A stretch of 64,000 nucleotides of DNA from Vibrio coralliilyticus ATCC BAA-450 (GTDB lineage Bacteria > Pseudomonadota > Gammaproteobacteria > Enterobacterales > Vibrionaceae), in contig NZ_ACZN01000013.1 in the NCBI RefSeq assembly GCF_000176135.1, positions 372,001 to 436,000 on the forward strand. The letters are read 5' to 3'. Under the pieces are notes generated by a model. It made no database searches and was not told where the DNA came from. It saw only the letters and a program-made list of their open reading frames with translations. The position numbers and the translations under genes are program-made. Within the stretch, counting starts at the first letter, position 1, and every line of letters starts with the position of its first letter. Shown in pieces: positions 37,063-46,536 of the stretch.

Positions 37063-39074
37063 TTACTACTAACTTTTCGCCATCGATTACGGCGACCGAT
37101 CTGAACTTTAGTGGTCGCCATGACTTTTTTCTCAGTTTCAACTTCAGGTAATAACTGTTGCTCGGACTGAAAATAACGTCCTTGAACGCCTTGTACTCCT
37201 AAAGCCAGCATCGTTTTATACTCTTGTTTATTGTCGACACCAACGGCAATAACTTGAGTTTTAAGTCCTTCACAAGCACCTAACAGGCTACGCACGAATA
37301 ACTGATTCTCATCTCGCTGATCTATTTGCTTTACCAAGCTCCTATGCAATTTTAAAAAGTCGACCGGTAGATCTTTTAAATAATGTGTACTGACAATTGA
37401 TCGTCCAGCTTGACCTACCGAAACTCTACAGCCTAATCCGGAAATCATCTTTATTACCGGGCGCATATAATCCAAGTGTTTTACTAACCTTGCTTCTGCG
37501 AATTCAAAAATTAATAACTTTCGCTGCTCTGCTGTCAATTGTAGTAGTTCATAACGAAACCATTTCAGATAATCTCGCTCAGAAAACGGCACAACGTGAA
37601 GATTTACAGAGTAACATATTCTTTTCTTTGAGACTTTCAAAAATTTGACGACCGTCGAAAAAACAGCACGGTCGAGAATCGACTCATAGCCAACAGACTC
37701 TATTGCTGAGTTAAATCTTGATGCTTTTATTAAACCTTTATCGGGATCGTTAATACGGACAAACAGCTCAGAATGTTCAAATATTCGGTCTCGGTGTGAA
37801 TCTAATAAATAACAAGGCTGATGGTATATATAGAGCTTTTCAGGCTTTAGCACTAAATCGAATAGAGTACGCCAACGTACGCTGCCCCGCTCATCCTCAT
37901 GCGTGACAAGCTTGTTAAATTTATTCCAAGTATTGACTCGTTGTAACTGTGCGCTTTTGAGCGCTGTTTCTACCTCATCTAAAATACGCCCCTGACTTTC
38001 ACCTTCGCGATACATACTAATACCAATATGCACCCAGTTTTCCTTATCTAGTGGACTAGGTGGGGACAATTTTGTCAGTTGCTTTAAGCTATTCACTGCT
38101 ATTTGTGAAATATCTTTACTGCTTAAGTGAGGAGCAAATATGGCAAAGTCTGATTCGTAATAACGTGAAAGGATAACGTCAGGATAGCGCTGAATAATAT
38201 TATTTAGGTTTTCACCAATATCGACCACGAAATCATCAGCAACAGACTTACCCGACTCTTCTTGCAATTGGTCCCAGTCATCTATTCTCAGCAGCAATAC
38301 TCCACCATGCGAACCGTGCTCTGACAATGCGGCTTCAAGCTTACTGTCAAACAATACACGATTTGCGGTACCAGTCAGTTGATCGAGAAAGGTTTGCGTG
38401 CGAATGAAGGTATCAAAGCGACTTCGCTCTTGGCGAGCGTCCTGTAACTCCTCTATCAGGCAGTCCAATGCTTCGCTGGCTGTATATGGCCATTCTTTGA
38501 CATCGCCTTTGGCGTATTCCTCGACTCTTCCAGCCAAGATCATTCGCCCTCGCTCTTCAAGGAGCTCAGACCCTGCCAACTGCTCTCTCAGCCATTTTAC
38601 GCCCCGCATCAAGCAAAAGATGATCAACGCCACCGCCAAAGTGATCGACCATAAAGCCTCAAGGGAGTATCCATAGCCAATATAGGGAGGCACCGCTTTA
38701 AACTGAAGTCGGTAACCGACATTGCGCTCGAGTTGATATTCCACGTCGTAAAGAAGCGCTTTGTCGACTTTCGATGAAGTGTCCTTATAGCGATAGATCA
38801 CCCCATTGTCAGACAGCAGTTTCATTTCAACAATATTGGAAGCCTGAAGCATCTTAGGCATCCAACGTTGAAGGGAATATGCGGCATCAGGGTCTTCCAT
38901 CTCTTTATCCAACACCTCAACAATTCCCTGTAGAGAATGATCTAGATACTCTTGCCCTAAGCGCTTGAAAGATAGTGTCCCACCTAAAAATAGGATGAAC
39001 ATCGCACTGGTCACTATAACGGTGACAAACGCAACTAGGCGAGTGCTCAGTTTTAAGGTGGGTGTATACCTCAT
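37059..39074 (-). CDS. mshH: MshH, CsrD-like protein with degenerate GGDEF and EAL domains
   Basis: Membrane protein of 671 residues, homologous to E. coli CsrD, which controls RNase E-dependent decay of the CsrB/C small RNAs. Two membrane helices (about 9-31 and 150-168) flank a periplasmic domain; a HAMP-like linker, a GGDEF-type domain (about 215-370) and an EAL-type domain (about 395-640) follow. Both active sites are degenerate: the GGDEF position reads YYESD, and the EAL position reads ELF. So no cyclic di-GMP synthesis or breakdown is expected. I start it at the ATG of 39072-39074 (MRYTPTLK), which fits the CsrD N-terminus. It heads the biogenesis operon after the ssb terminator. Confidence 0.93.
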   Translation of the reverse strand: MRYTPTLKLSTRLVAFVTVIVTSAMFILFLGGTLSFKRLGQEYLDHSLQGIVEVLDKEMEDPDAAYSLQRWMPKMLQASNIVEMKLLSDNGVIYRYKDTSSKVDKALLYDVEYQLERNVGYRLQFKAVPPYIGYGYSLEALWSITLAVALIIFCLMRGVKWLREQLAGSELLEERGRMILAGRVEEYAKGDVKEWPYTASEALDCLIEELQDARQERSRFDTFIRTQTFLDQLTGTANRVLFDSKLEAALSEHGSHGGVLLLRIDDWDQLQEESGKSVADDFVVDIGENLNNIIQRYPDVILSRYYESDFAIFAPHLSSKDISQIAVNSLKQLTKLSPPSPLDKENWVHIGISMYREGESQGRILDEVETALKSAQLQRVNTWNKFNKLVTHEDERGSVRWRTLFDLVLKPEKLYIYHQPCYLLDSHRDRIFEHSELFVRINDPDKGLIKASRFNSAIESVGYESILDRAVFSTVVKFLKVSKKRICYSVNLHVVPFSERDYLKWFRYELLQLTAEQRKLLIFEFAEARLVKHLDYMRPVIKMISGLGCRVSVGQAGRSIVSTHYLKDLPVDFLKLHRSLVKQIDQRDENQLFVRSLLGACEGLKTQVIAVGVDNKQEYKTMLALGVQGVQGRYFQSEQQLLPEVETEKKVMATTKVQIGRRNRWRKVSSK

Positions 39075-39178
39075 ATAAGAAGAATTCCTTTCTTGAATTA
39101 GATTGTGCAACATCCATGCTCAGTCAGAGTACCTAGGCCGAGATACTACTAACTGATTAGTCTGTTTTTTAACTATAT

Positions 39179-39207
39179 AAAAAAGCCGCGAAATTCGCGG
39201 CTTTTTT
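39179..39207 (-). terminator. Rho-independent terminator after ssb
   Basis: Stem AAAAAAGCCGCG / CGCGGCTTTTTT with a 5-base loop. It separates ssb from mshH, so mshH must have its own promoter within 39075-39178. Confidence 0.93.
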
Positions 39208-39221
39208 CAGGATTCAATGAG

Positions 39222-39770
39222 TTAGAATGGGATATCGTCATCAAAATCCATTGGTGGCTCATTATACTGAGGCTGATTTTGGTTCTGCTGTTGAGGCTGA
39301 GAGTATGGTTGCTGAGCCTGAGCAGGTTGGCTTTGTTGCATTGCTGGTTGCTGAGGTTGACCCCAACCACCTTGCTGCTGAGGCTGGCCCATTGATTGAC
39401 CCGGTGCGCCACCTTGAGCACGACCACCTAGCATCTGCATAACACCATTGAACCCTTGAACCACAACTTCAGTGCTATAGCGATCCTGACCATTCTGGTC
39501 TTGCCATTTACGTGTCTGCAGTTGACCTTCAATATAAACCTGAGAACCTTTGCGTAAGTACTCACCTGCAACTTCAGCCAGCTTGCCAAACAGAGATACA
39601 CGGTGCCACTCTGTTTTTTCGCGTTGCTCACCTGTTGCTTTATCACGCCAGCTTTCAGACGTCGCAATCGTGATGTTTGCTACAGCGCCACCGCTTGGCA
39701 TATAACGTACTTCCGGATCTGATCCCAGATTACCGACTAAAATAACTTTGTTGACTCCACGGCTCGCCAT
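39222..39770 (-). CDS. ssb: Single-stranded DNA-binding protein
   Basis: SSB of 182 residues from the ATG at 39770 ([18 protein letters not shown]). Upstream in-frame codons have no family support. The OB fold covers about 1-110. It is followed by a Gln/Gly/Pro-rich linker and the acidic tip DFDDDIPF that binds partner proteins such as RecO, RecQ and ExoI. It is alone on the minus strand, divergent from qstR. I see no LexA box in front of it, while one is clear in front of uvrA. Confidence 0.97.
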   Translation of the reverse strand: MASRGVNKVILVGNLGSDPEVRYMPSGGAVANITIATSESWRDKATGEQREKTEWHRVSLFGKLAEVAGEYLRKGSQVYIEGQLQTRKWQDQNGQDRYSTEVVVQGFNGVMQMLGGRAQGGAPGQSMGQPQQQGGWGQPQQPAMQQSQPAQAQQPYSQPQQQNQNQPQYNEPPMDFDDDIPF

Positions 39771-40039
39771 GATTCGCTCCGTCCAAATTCTGTATTGATC
39801 TAAAAATAGCGCATAAGGATAACACGCTTTAGTCTGTGAACAAATTGCAATCCACACAATGAGTTCACAAACTCATTCACCCTACTCAAAGCAAAATTAT
39901 TTTCGAGTAAATTCAATCTATTGATTGAGTGATAGATTTATTAGTTACTAGCTAACATGAAATTAAACGCAATCCTGTAAACCAAACTCGCACCAGTCGG
40001 AATTCTCATTCACTCTGCCAACACACCTAATTAAACCGA

Positions 40040-40699
40040 ATGAAGAACCTTATGACTAAAAACATCTATACCAGAACCATCTACTTTCTCTGTGAAGACA
40101 GCTCTCAAAACAACCGTTTCATTCATCAAATAGAGAAGCAGCTCGGTGTTGATATTCCGCACATTGAACCAAACGAGTTGATGCTTGCCATGCAGCAACA
40201 CAAACATAAAATTCTAATGATAGATTACCAAAACTACAGAAAGCTCAATAATCAGATTCGAGATTTGCCTCTATCGAATAAAATGTTTGAAACCATAATC
40301 TTTAATGTAGAAAAAAGACTTACTACAGAAGAGCTACTGTGCTTTGGCAACTTGAAAGGATTGTTTTATCAAGATGACTCCGTTGAAGCCATCGCTAAAG
40401 GGTGTGGTGAGATAATCAACAGTCAAAACTGGTTGCCCCGTAAAGTCGCAGCTCAGCTACTGCATTACTATCGTCATGTTGTGCTTAGCCAGACAGCCCC
40501 TGCAACTGTGGATTTAACCTCACGTGAAATTCAGATTCTACGCTGTTTAAAAACTGGGGCGTCCAATATGCAAATCGCAGAGGATCTGTTTATTAGTGAG
40601 TTTACTGTTAAGTCCCACCTTTATCAGATTTTCAAAAAGCTTTCCGTTAAAAATCGTGTCCAAGCCATTGCTTGGGCTAATCAACATATGCTGTCTTAA
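40040..40699 (+). CDS. qstR: LuxR-type regulator QstR (competence and T6SS activator)
   Basis: A 219-residue regulator: an N-terminal receiver-like domain without a phosphorylatable Asp pocket that I can see, and a C-terminal LuxR/FixJ HTH (about 158-215, LTSREIQILRCLKTG to AIAWANQHM). Its place between ssb and galU is that of QstR in V. cholerae, the regulator that joins TfoX and HapR signals to turn on DNA-uptake and type VI secretion genes. The protein belongs to the VpsT/CsgD group. At 131-134 it reads WLPR, close to the c-di-GMP motif W[FLM][TS]R of VpsT but with Pro at the third place. A second ATG at 40052 is also possible as start. Identity as QstR rests on family plus gene order. Confidence 0.85.
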   Translation: MKNLMTKNIYTRTIYFLCEDSSQNNRFIHQIEKQLGVDIPHIEPNELMLAMQQHKHKILMIDYQNYRKLNNQIRDLPLSNKMFETIIFNVEKRLTTEELLCFGNLKGLFYQDDSVEAIAKGCGEIINSQNWLPRKVAAQLLHYYRHVVLSQTAPATVDLTSREIQILRCLKTGASNMQIAEDLFISEFTVKSHLYQIFKKLSVKNRVQAIAWANQHMLS

Positions 40700-40782
40700 A
40701 TCTAATCCGATGCGCAAAAACTCACATTTTGTCTTTAACATTCATTATCCATTCACGCAAAAAGTGATAAGGTTGCGCCAGC

Positions 40783-40788
40783 TATAAT
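40783..40788 (+). promoter_or_regulatory. Likely -10 box of galU
   Basis: TATAAT 29 bases before the galU start. No good -35 is present at the normal distance (AAAAGT), so an activator may be used. Confidence 0.5.
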
Positions 40789-40816
40789 AGATTAATTAAA
40801 GATATAGGGTTTAAAC

Positions 40817-41689
40817 ATGATCAAAAAGTGCCTTTTCCCGGCTGCTGGCTACGGAACTCGCTTTCTTCCTGCAACTAAATCTATGCCTAAAGAAATGATG
40901 CCAGTCGTCAACAAACCGCTTATCGAGTACGGTGTTGAAGAAGCCATTCAGGCGGGCATGGATGGCATGTGTATTGTCACTGGCCGTGGTAAGCACTCGA
41001 TCATGGACCATTTCGACAAAAACTACGAATTGGAGCATCAAATCAGCGGAACAAATAAAGAACAACTGCTGGTCGATATTCGTGACATTATCGAAAGCGC
41101 TAACTTCACTTACATTCGTCAACGTGAAATGAAAGGGTTAGGCCATGCAATTTTGACTGGGCGCGAGCTAGTCGGTGATGAGCCGTTCGCTGTGGTACTC
41201 GCAGACGATCTTTGCGTCAACGAACAAGAAGGTGTACTGGCTCAAATGGTCGCTTTGTTTAAGCAGTTCCGCTGCTCTATAGTGGCAGTACAAGAAGTAC
41301 CTGCTGACGAGACGCATAAATACGGTGTGATTTCTGGTGAGATGATCAAAGACGACATTTATCGCGTCGATGACATGGTTGAAAAGCCAGAACCTGGCAC
41401 TGCGCCAAGCAATCTAGCTATCATTGGCCGCTACATCTTAACTCCAGATATTTTCGAGCTGATCGAAAATACTGAGCCGGGTAAAGGTGGTGAAATCCAG
41501 ATCACCGATGCACTTCTGAAACAGGCCAAGGCCGGGTGCGTACTGGCATACAAATTCAAAGGGAAACGCTTTGATTGTGGTAGCGTTGAAGGATACATCG
41601 AAGCAACCAACTACTGCTTTGAGAACCTTTACCTAACGGATAGCAAAAAGTCAGAACTGGATAAACAAAAGACGACAAAAGAAGCTTAA
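40817..41689 (+). CDS. galU: UTP--glucose-1-phosphate uridylyltransferase
   Basis: Makes UDP-glucose from UTP and glucose-1-phosphate for capsule, LPS core and galactose use. The 290 residues are full length. The nucleotide-binding start AAGYGTRFLPATKSMPKEM (7-25) and the later segment VEKPEPG are typical. A ribosome site TAGGG lies 7 bases before the ATG. A perfect palindromic terminator follows at 41713-41738. It lies between qstR and uvrA; it is probably its own transcript. Confidence 0.97.
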   Translation: MIKKCLFPAAGYGTRFLPATKSMPKEMMPVVNKPLIEYGVEEAIQAGMDGMCIVTGRGKHSIMDHFDKNYELEHQISGTNKEQLLVDIRDIIESANFTYIRQREMKGLGHAILTGRELVGDEPFAVVLADDLCVNEQEGVLAQMVALFKQFRCSIVAVQEVPADETHKYGVISGEMIKDDIYRVDDMVEKPEPGTAPSNLAIIGRYILTPDIFELIENTEPGKGGEIQITDALLKQAKAGCVLAYKFKGKRFDCGSVEGYIEATNYCFENLYLTDSKKSELDKQKTTKEA

Positions 41690-41712
41690 TCGCTTTACGC
41701 TAAACATGCTTC

Positions 41713-41738
41713 AAAGGCCGCTCAATTGAGCGGCCTTT
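41713..41738 (+). terminator. Terminator after galU
   Basis: Fully palindromic 26-base hairpin AAAGGCCGCTC / GAGCGGCCTTT, 24 bases after the galU stop, followed by a T-rich stretch. Confidence 0.9.
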
Positions 41739-41742
41739 CTGT

Positions 41743-41762
41743 TACTGTTTTTTTATCCAGTA
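41743..41762. promoter_or_regulatory. LexA (SOS) box upstream of uvrA
   Basis: TACTG-N10-CAGTA with a T-rich centre: both outer 5-mers match the LexA consensus exactly. It lies 67 bases before the uvrA start, where an operator would block the promoter. SOS control of uvrA is well established in related bacteria. Confidence 0.82.
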
Positions 41763-41828
41763 TTTTCTTTGAACATTTATCACTCTATGTAATACTTAGC
41801 CCACTTGTTTTTACATTGAGCGAGAGCA

Positions 41829-44651
41829 ATGGATCAGATCGAAGTTCGCGGCGCACGCACCCATAACTTAAAAAATGTGAACCTAACCATTCCACGAGAT
41901 AAACTCATCGTGATTACAGGTTTATCAGGTTCAGGTAAATCATCACTTGCCTTCGACACCCTGTATGCGGAAGGTCAACGTCGCTATGTTGAATCCTTAT
42001 CGGCCTACGCTCGCCAGTTTTTGTCTTTGATGGAAAAGCCCGATGTCGATCATATTGAGGGCTTATCACCAGCCATTTCCATTGAACAAAAATCAACGTC
42101 GCACAACCCTCGCTCAACCGTTGGTACCATTACTGAAGTGTATGACTACCTACGTCTATTGTACGCACGTGTTGGCGAGCCTCGTTGTCCTGAACATCAT
42201 GTGCCATTGACAGCTCAAACCATCTCACAAATGGTCGACAAAGTTTTGGAGCTTCCGGAAGGATCCAAAATGATTCTCCTTGCGCCAATTGTTAAAGAGC
42301 GTAAAGGCGAGCACGTTAAAACATTGGAGAACCTTGCTGCACAAGGCTTTATTCGCGCTCGTATCGATGGTGAAACTTGCGATCTATCCGATCCACCAAC
42401 CTTAGAATTGCATAAAAAACACACCATTGAAGTCGTAGTCGATCGCTTTAAGGTGCGCGATGATTTACAACAGAGGCTGGCGGAATCCTTTGAGACGACT
42501 CTCGAATTGTCCGGTGGCATCGCGGTCGTGGCTCCGATGGATGGAGATGGCTCAGAAGTCGTCTTCTCCGCTAACTTTGCCTGTCCACATTGTGGTTACA
42601 GCATGCAAGAGCTAGAGCCTCGACTCTTTTCCTTCAATAATCCAGCAGGCGCCTGCCACACCTGTGACGGCCTTGGCGTCCAGCAATATTTTGATCCCGA
42701 CAGAGTCATTCTCGATGACTCTTTAAGTCTCGCCGAAGGTGCGATCCGAGGTTGGGATCAGAAAAACTACTATTACTTCCAAATGCTGTCATCTTTGGCA
42801 GAACACTATGACTTTGATCTAAAAGCGCCTTTTAAGTCCTTATCGAAGAAAATGCGAGATGTGGTACTCACAGGCTCCGGACGCACAGAGATCGAATTTA
42901 AGTACATCAACGATCGCGGCGATATCCGCGTCAAACGTCATCCATTTGAAGGCATACTCAACACCCTTGAGCGACGCTATCGTGATACCGAATCTAATGC
43001 TGTACGTGAAGACCTAGCTAAGTACATTTCAACTCGAACTTGCTCTAGCTGCGAAGGCAGTCGCTTACGTTTAGAAGCTCGTAATGTATTCATAGGCGAC
43101 ACAACCTTACCTGAAATTGTTGAGCTCAGTATCGCAGATGCGTTGAGTTTCTTTGCGTCATTGGAGCTAGAAGGCCAGAGAGCGCAAATCGCTGAAAAGG
43201 TAATGAAAGAAATCAACGATCGTCTCCAGTTCTTAGTCAACGTCGGTCTCAATTACCTCAACCTTTCCCGTAGCGCTGAAACGCTATCTGGTGGTGAAGC
43301 GCAACGTATTCGACTGGCAAGCCAGATTGGCGCAGGTCTTGTCGGTGTAATGTACGTACTCGATGAGCCATCTATCGGACTTCACCAGCGAGACAACGAG
43401 AGGCTGCTAAAAACACTGACTCACCTGCGTGACTTGGGCAATACTGTTTTGGTCGTTGAACATGACGAAGATGCGATTCGCATCGCCGATCATGTGATCG
43501 ATATTGGTCCGGGAGCTGGTGTTCACGGCGGAAGTGTGGTCGCAGAAGGAACAATGGAAGACATTGTCGCTACCCCTGAATCCCTAACAGGCCAGTACCT
43601 CAGTGGCGTTAAACAAATTGCGATACCTGAGAAACGCACACCTATCGACAAGAAAAAAGTGGTACAGCTGATTGGGGCAACTGGCAACAACCTTAAAGAT
43701 GTCAGCTTAACTATACCTGTCGGTTTGTTCACCTGTGTGACAGGGGTTTCAGGCTCAGGTAAATCCACTCTGATCAATGATACTTTTTTCAAGATTGCAC
43801 ACACTCAGCTAAACGGTGCGACGACAGCGACTCCATCTCCTTACCAGAAAATTAAAGGGTTGGAACACTTTGATAAAGTCATCGATATTGACCAGAGCCC
43901 AATTGGGCGTACACCACGGTCTAACCCAGCGACTTACACTGGTATCTTTACACCAATTCGAGAGCTGTTTGCTGGAACACAAGAAGCCCGCTCTCGAGGC
44001 TATAAACCCGGCCGCTTCAGTTTCAACGTACGTGGTGGCCGCTGTGAAGCCTGTCAGGGTGATGGGGTTATTAAAGTGGAAATGCACTTCCTGCCGGATG
44101 TCTACGTCCCATGTGATGTGTGTAAAGGCAAACGCTACAACCGTGAAACACTCGAAGTTCACTACAAAGGCAAGACCATTGATGAAGTGCTTGGAATGAC
44201 GGTTGAAGATGCACGTGAGTTCTTCGACCCTGTGCCAGTCATAGCCCGTAAGCTGCAAACACTTATGGACGTCGGGCTTTCTTATATTCGTCTTGGTCAA
44301 GCGGCGACCACCTTATCCGGTGGTGAAGCGCAACGTGTCAAACTTGCCCGAGAACTATCCAAGCGTGATACTGGTAAAACGCTTTATATTTTAGATGAGC
44401 CAACCACAGGCCTACACTTCCATGATATTCAGCAGTTACTCACTGTACTGCATCGACTACGTGATCACGGTAATACAGTGGTGGTCATCGAACATAACCT
44501 TGATGTGATTAAAACCTCAGACTGGATTGTCGATTTAGGCCCTGAAGGTGGCCAAGGTGGCGGTGAAATTATTGCTGAAGGAACACCGGAAGAAGTGGCT
44601 AAGGTAAAAGGTTCACACACCGCGCGATTCCTCAAGTCTATGTTAAAATAA
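41829..44651 (+). CDS. uvrA: UvrABC excinuclease subunit A
   Basis: Damage-sensing ATPase of nucleotide excision repair (940 residues, as in E. coli). It contains two ABC modules: Walker A GLSGSGKS (about 31-38) and GVSGSGKST (about 640-648), and the signature LSGGEAQR in both. The zinc modules are intact: one with CPHCGYSM and CHTCDGLG, the other with CEACQGDG and [10 protein letters not shown]. It is preceded by a LexA box at 41743 and followed by a terminator at 44671. Cytoplasmic, works with UvrB and UvrC. Confidence 0.98.
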   Translation: MDQIEVRGARTHNLKNVNLTIPRDKLIVITGLSGSGKSSLAFDTLYAEGQRRYVESLSAYARQFLSLMEKPDVDHIEGLSPAISIEQKSTSHNPRSTVGTITEVYDYLRLLYARVGEPRCPEHHVPLTAQTISQMVDKVLELPEGSKMILLAPIVKERKGEHVKTLENLAAQGFIRARIDGETCDLSDPPTLELHKKHTIEVVVDRFKVRDDLQQRLAESFETTLELSGGIAVVAPMDGDGSEVVFSANFACPHCGYSMQELEPRLFSFNNPAGACHTCDGLGVQQYFDPDRVILDDSLSLAEGAIRGWDQKNYYYFQMLSSLAEHYDFDLKAPFKSLSKKMRDVVLTGSGRTEIEFKYINDRGDIRVKRHPFEGILNTLERRYRDTESNAVREDLAKYISTRTCSSCEGSRLRLEARNVFIGDTTLPEIVELSIADALSFFASLELEGQRAQIAEKVMKEINDRLQFLVNVGLNYLNLSRSAETLSGGEAQRIRLASQIGAGLVGVMYVLDEPSIGLHQRDNERLLKTLTHLRDLGNTVLVVEHDEDAIRIADHVIDIGPGAGVHGGSVVAEGTMEDIVATPESLTGQYLSGVKQIAIPEKRTPIDKKKVVQLIGATGNNLKDVSLTIPVGLFTCVTGVSGSGKSTLINDTFFKIAHTQLNGATTATPSPYQKIKGLEHFDKVIDIDQSPIGRTPRSNPATYTGIFTPIRELFAGTQEARSRGYKPGRFSFNVRGGRCEACQGDGVIKVEMHFLPDVYVPCDVCKGKRYNRETLEVHYKGKTIDEVLGMTVEDAREFFDPVPVIARKLQTLMDVGLSYIRLGQAATTLSGGEAQRVKLARELSKRDTGKTLYILDEPTTGLHFHDIQQLLTVLHRLRDHGNTVVVIEHNLDVIKTSDWIVDLGPEGGQGGGEIIAEGTPEEVAKVKGSHTARFLKSMLK

Positions 44652-44670
44652 AGAAAAGTAGTAAATTAAG

Positions 44671-44698
44671 CAGACCATAATATGGTCTGTTTTCTTTT
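44671..44698 (+). terminator. Terminator after uvrA
   Basis: Stem CAGACCA / TGGTCTG with loop TAATA, then a T-rich run. It lies in the 64-base gap to the next gene. Confidence 0.82.
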
Positions 44699-44715
44699 GA
44701 AGGACGCAATAATCA

Positions 44716-46488
44716 ATGGCAACCATCCATTTGGCAGGGACAAGTCTAGAGCCACAAGCACCTAAACTACCGCTCATTAAACCGTTTCTTGTTTCTCTAG
44801 CAGTCGTATTTTTGCTCGCAATGCACATTTTTACGCCTAATCCGGGTGGTGCCGGGCTCGCGCTCTCTTTTAATACGACGACTTGGCTAGCAGTCAGTTT
44901 CTCTTTGGCGATAGGATTGTATCAGGTCGGTACCCAAGGTGTGGTCAGATACAACAAACTGACAATTGGGCTGTTTCTTTGCTGTGTATTGCTCACAATA
45001 CCGGTATTTTTCCCTCACTCAGACTTTTCTCTATCCCAAGGTAAGCTACTCGGGTTGTGGGCCGGATACGGGCTGTTTTTTGTTCTTCAACAATTTCGCT
45101 TCAGCAATAAGCAGAAACAGCGTTTATTGTGGTTTATCACCATCGCGGCTTTTATGCAGGCACTGTTTGGCTGGTTTCAATATCTAGTCCTACAACCTGA
45201 CAACTTATTTGGCTACGATACAGTACAGAATCGCCCTTACGGTATTTTTCAGCAGCCAAATGTCATGGCCAGCTTTCTCGCCACAGGATTGGCTCTGTCA
45301 GGCTATCTACTCACTCGCCACCCAAAGAAGTACAACCGCCACCTCAGCGAAGTTTCGTTGCTTTATCTGATGCCGGTAGTCACCGTCCCTCTCTTGATCA
45401 TCATCGCTTCTCGAACGGGCTGGCTCGGTGCATTTCTCGCCGTTGTATTGCTGCTGTCGTATCTGTATCGCTTTGCAACTAAAAAACGTTTTTGGGGCTG
45501 GTTAACAGCCATTTTGCTAGGCCTATCGATTGGTAGCAGCATCAACTTGCTAACTGATGGAGAGTCTCTAGCGGCCAAGCGGGCTAACCTTGAGAGTCCG
45601 AGACAATACACCTTTCCTCAAACACTCGACATGTTGATTGAGAAACCCTTTACCGGATACGGCTACGGGCGCTTTGAACCAGAATACATTGTCTATACCG
45701 CCCGTCAGCATCAGTTGAACCCCAACTATCATCCGGGGCTTGCTTCGATGGATCACCCTCACAATGAGTTGCTTTATTGGGGAGCAGAGGGAGGGTTGCT
45801 TCCGGTTGTCGCTATAGTGCTCGCTGCGGTGATGGTTTTAGTAAGGATCTACAATGCTAAAAAAGGCACTCGCCTCGCGATGTTTGCCTTATTTGTGCCA
45901 ATAGTGCTTCATAGCCAGCTGGAATATCCGTTCTACCACTCTGCGATTCACTGGATAACCTTTGTGGTTCTGCTTTTCTGGATTGATCAACGCGCTCGCT
46001 CGTATCGTTTTGCGTCATTCAGCATTGTGACTAAAACACTGTTCCGAGTGATGAGCTTAGTCGTGCCAATCATAACCAGTTTCTATATGCTGACAGCGCT
46101 GCACACTAACTACGTACTCACTCAGTTTGAAACATCGAACCCTAAAAATCCTGACTTACTCAATCAAGTCAGCAATCCAATAGTTTGGAAAGACAGGTAT
46201 GACTGGGATATTTATAGCACTTATCTCAATATTGGCCTTTATCGTCAGGAGGCGAAATTCATCCAGCCATACATTGACTGGTCACTGAAAATTATTAAAG
46301 AGAAGCCAAGACCCGCGTTTTACAACAACCTGATCCTGGCTTACCAAGGCCTTGGAGATAGTGAGCGTGCCGAGCAAATTCGCAGTGAAGCGCAATACTT
46401 GTTCCCTGAGCGAGATTTCTCACAGGTGCAATACATAGCTCCAGATATCGATGCGCTAAAAGCAGATAATGAAAAAGTAGCCAAGTAA
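44716..46488 (+). CDS. pglL: PglL-family protein O-oligosaccharyltransferase (Wzy-like)
   Basis: Polytopic inner-membrane protein (590 residues) with about 11-13 hydrophobic helices. A large periplasmic loop (about 310-360) holds the conserved MDHPHNELL segment of the Wzy_C/PglL superfamily, with its essential histidine. A soluble C-terminal part has a TPR-like stretch. PglL enzymes transfer a lipid-linked glycan to Ser or Thr on exported proteins, often pilins. The closest relation I recall is the V. cholerae enzyme encoded next to uvrA. WaaL-type O-antigen ligases share the fold, so the substrate is not proven; no O-antigen genes are nearby. A bidirectional terminator follows. Confidence 0.85.
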   Translation: MATIHLAGTSLEPQAPKLPLIKPFLVSLAVVFLLAMHIFTPNPGGAGLALSFNTTTWLAVSFSLAIGLYQVGTQGVVRYNKLTIGLFLCCVLLTIPVFFPHSDFSLSQGKLLGLWAGYGLFFVLQQFRFSNKQKQRLLWFITIAAFMQALFGWFQYLVLQPDNLFGYDTVQNRPYGIFQQPNVMASFLATGLALSGYLLTRHPKKYNRHLSEVSLLYLMPVVTVPLLIIIASRTGWLGAFLAVVLLLSYLYRFATKKRFWGWLTAILLGLSIGSSINLLTDGESLAAKRANLESPRQYTFPQTLDMLIEKPFTGYGYGRFEPEYIVYTARQHQLNPNYHPGLASMDHPHNELLYWGAEGGLLPVVAIVLAAVMVLVRIYNAKKGTRLAMFALFVPIVLHSQLEYPFYHSAIHWITFVVLLFWIDQRARSYRFASFSIVTKTLFRVMSLVVPIITSFYMLTALHTNYVLTQFETSNPKNPDLLNQVSNPIVWKDRYDWDIYSTYLNIGLYRQEAKFIQPYIDWSLKIIKEKPRPAFYNNLILAYQGLGDSERAEQIRSEAQYLFPERDFSQVQYIAPDIDALKADNEKVAK

Positions 46489-46518
46489 AAAAGGCGACGC
46501 TTTATGCGTCGCCTTTCA
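46488..46518. terminator. Bidirectional terminator between pglL and the aminotransferase
   Basis: Stem AAAGGCGACGC / GCGTCGCCTTT with a 5-base loop, between two convergent genes. Confidence 0.9.
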
Positions 46519-46536
46519 ACTCATTTTTTATGGAAG

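Noticed and set aside
43809..44300. 163-residue minus-strand frame inside uvrA
   Set aside because: It is fully inside a highly conserved gene with all motifs intact; no protein features.
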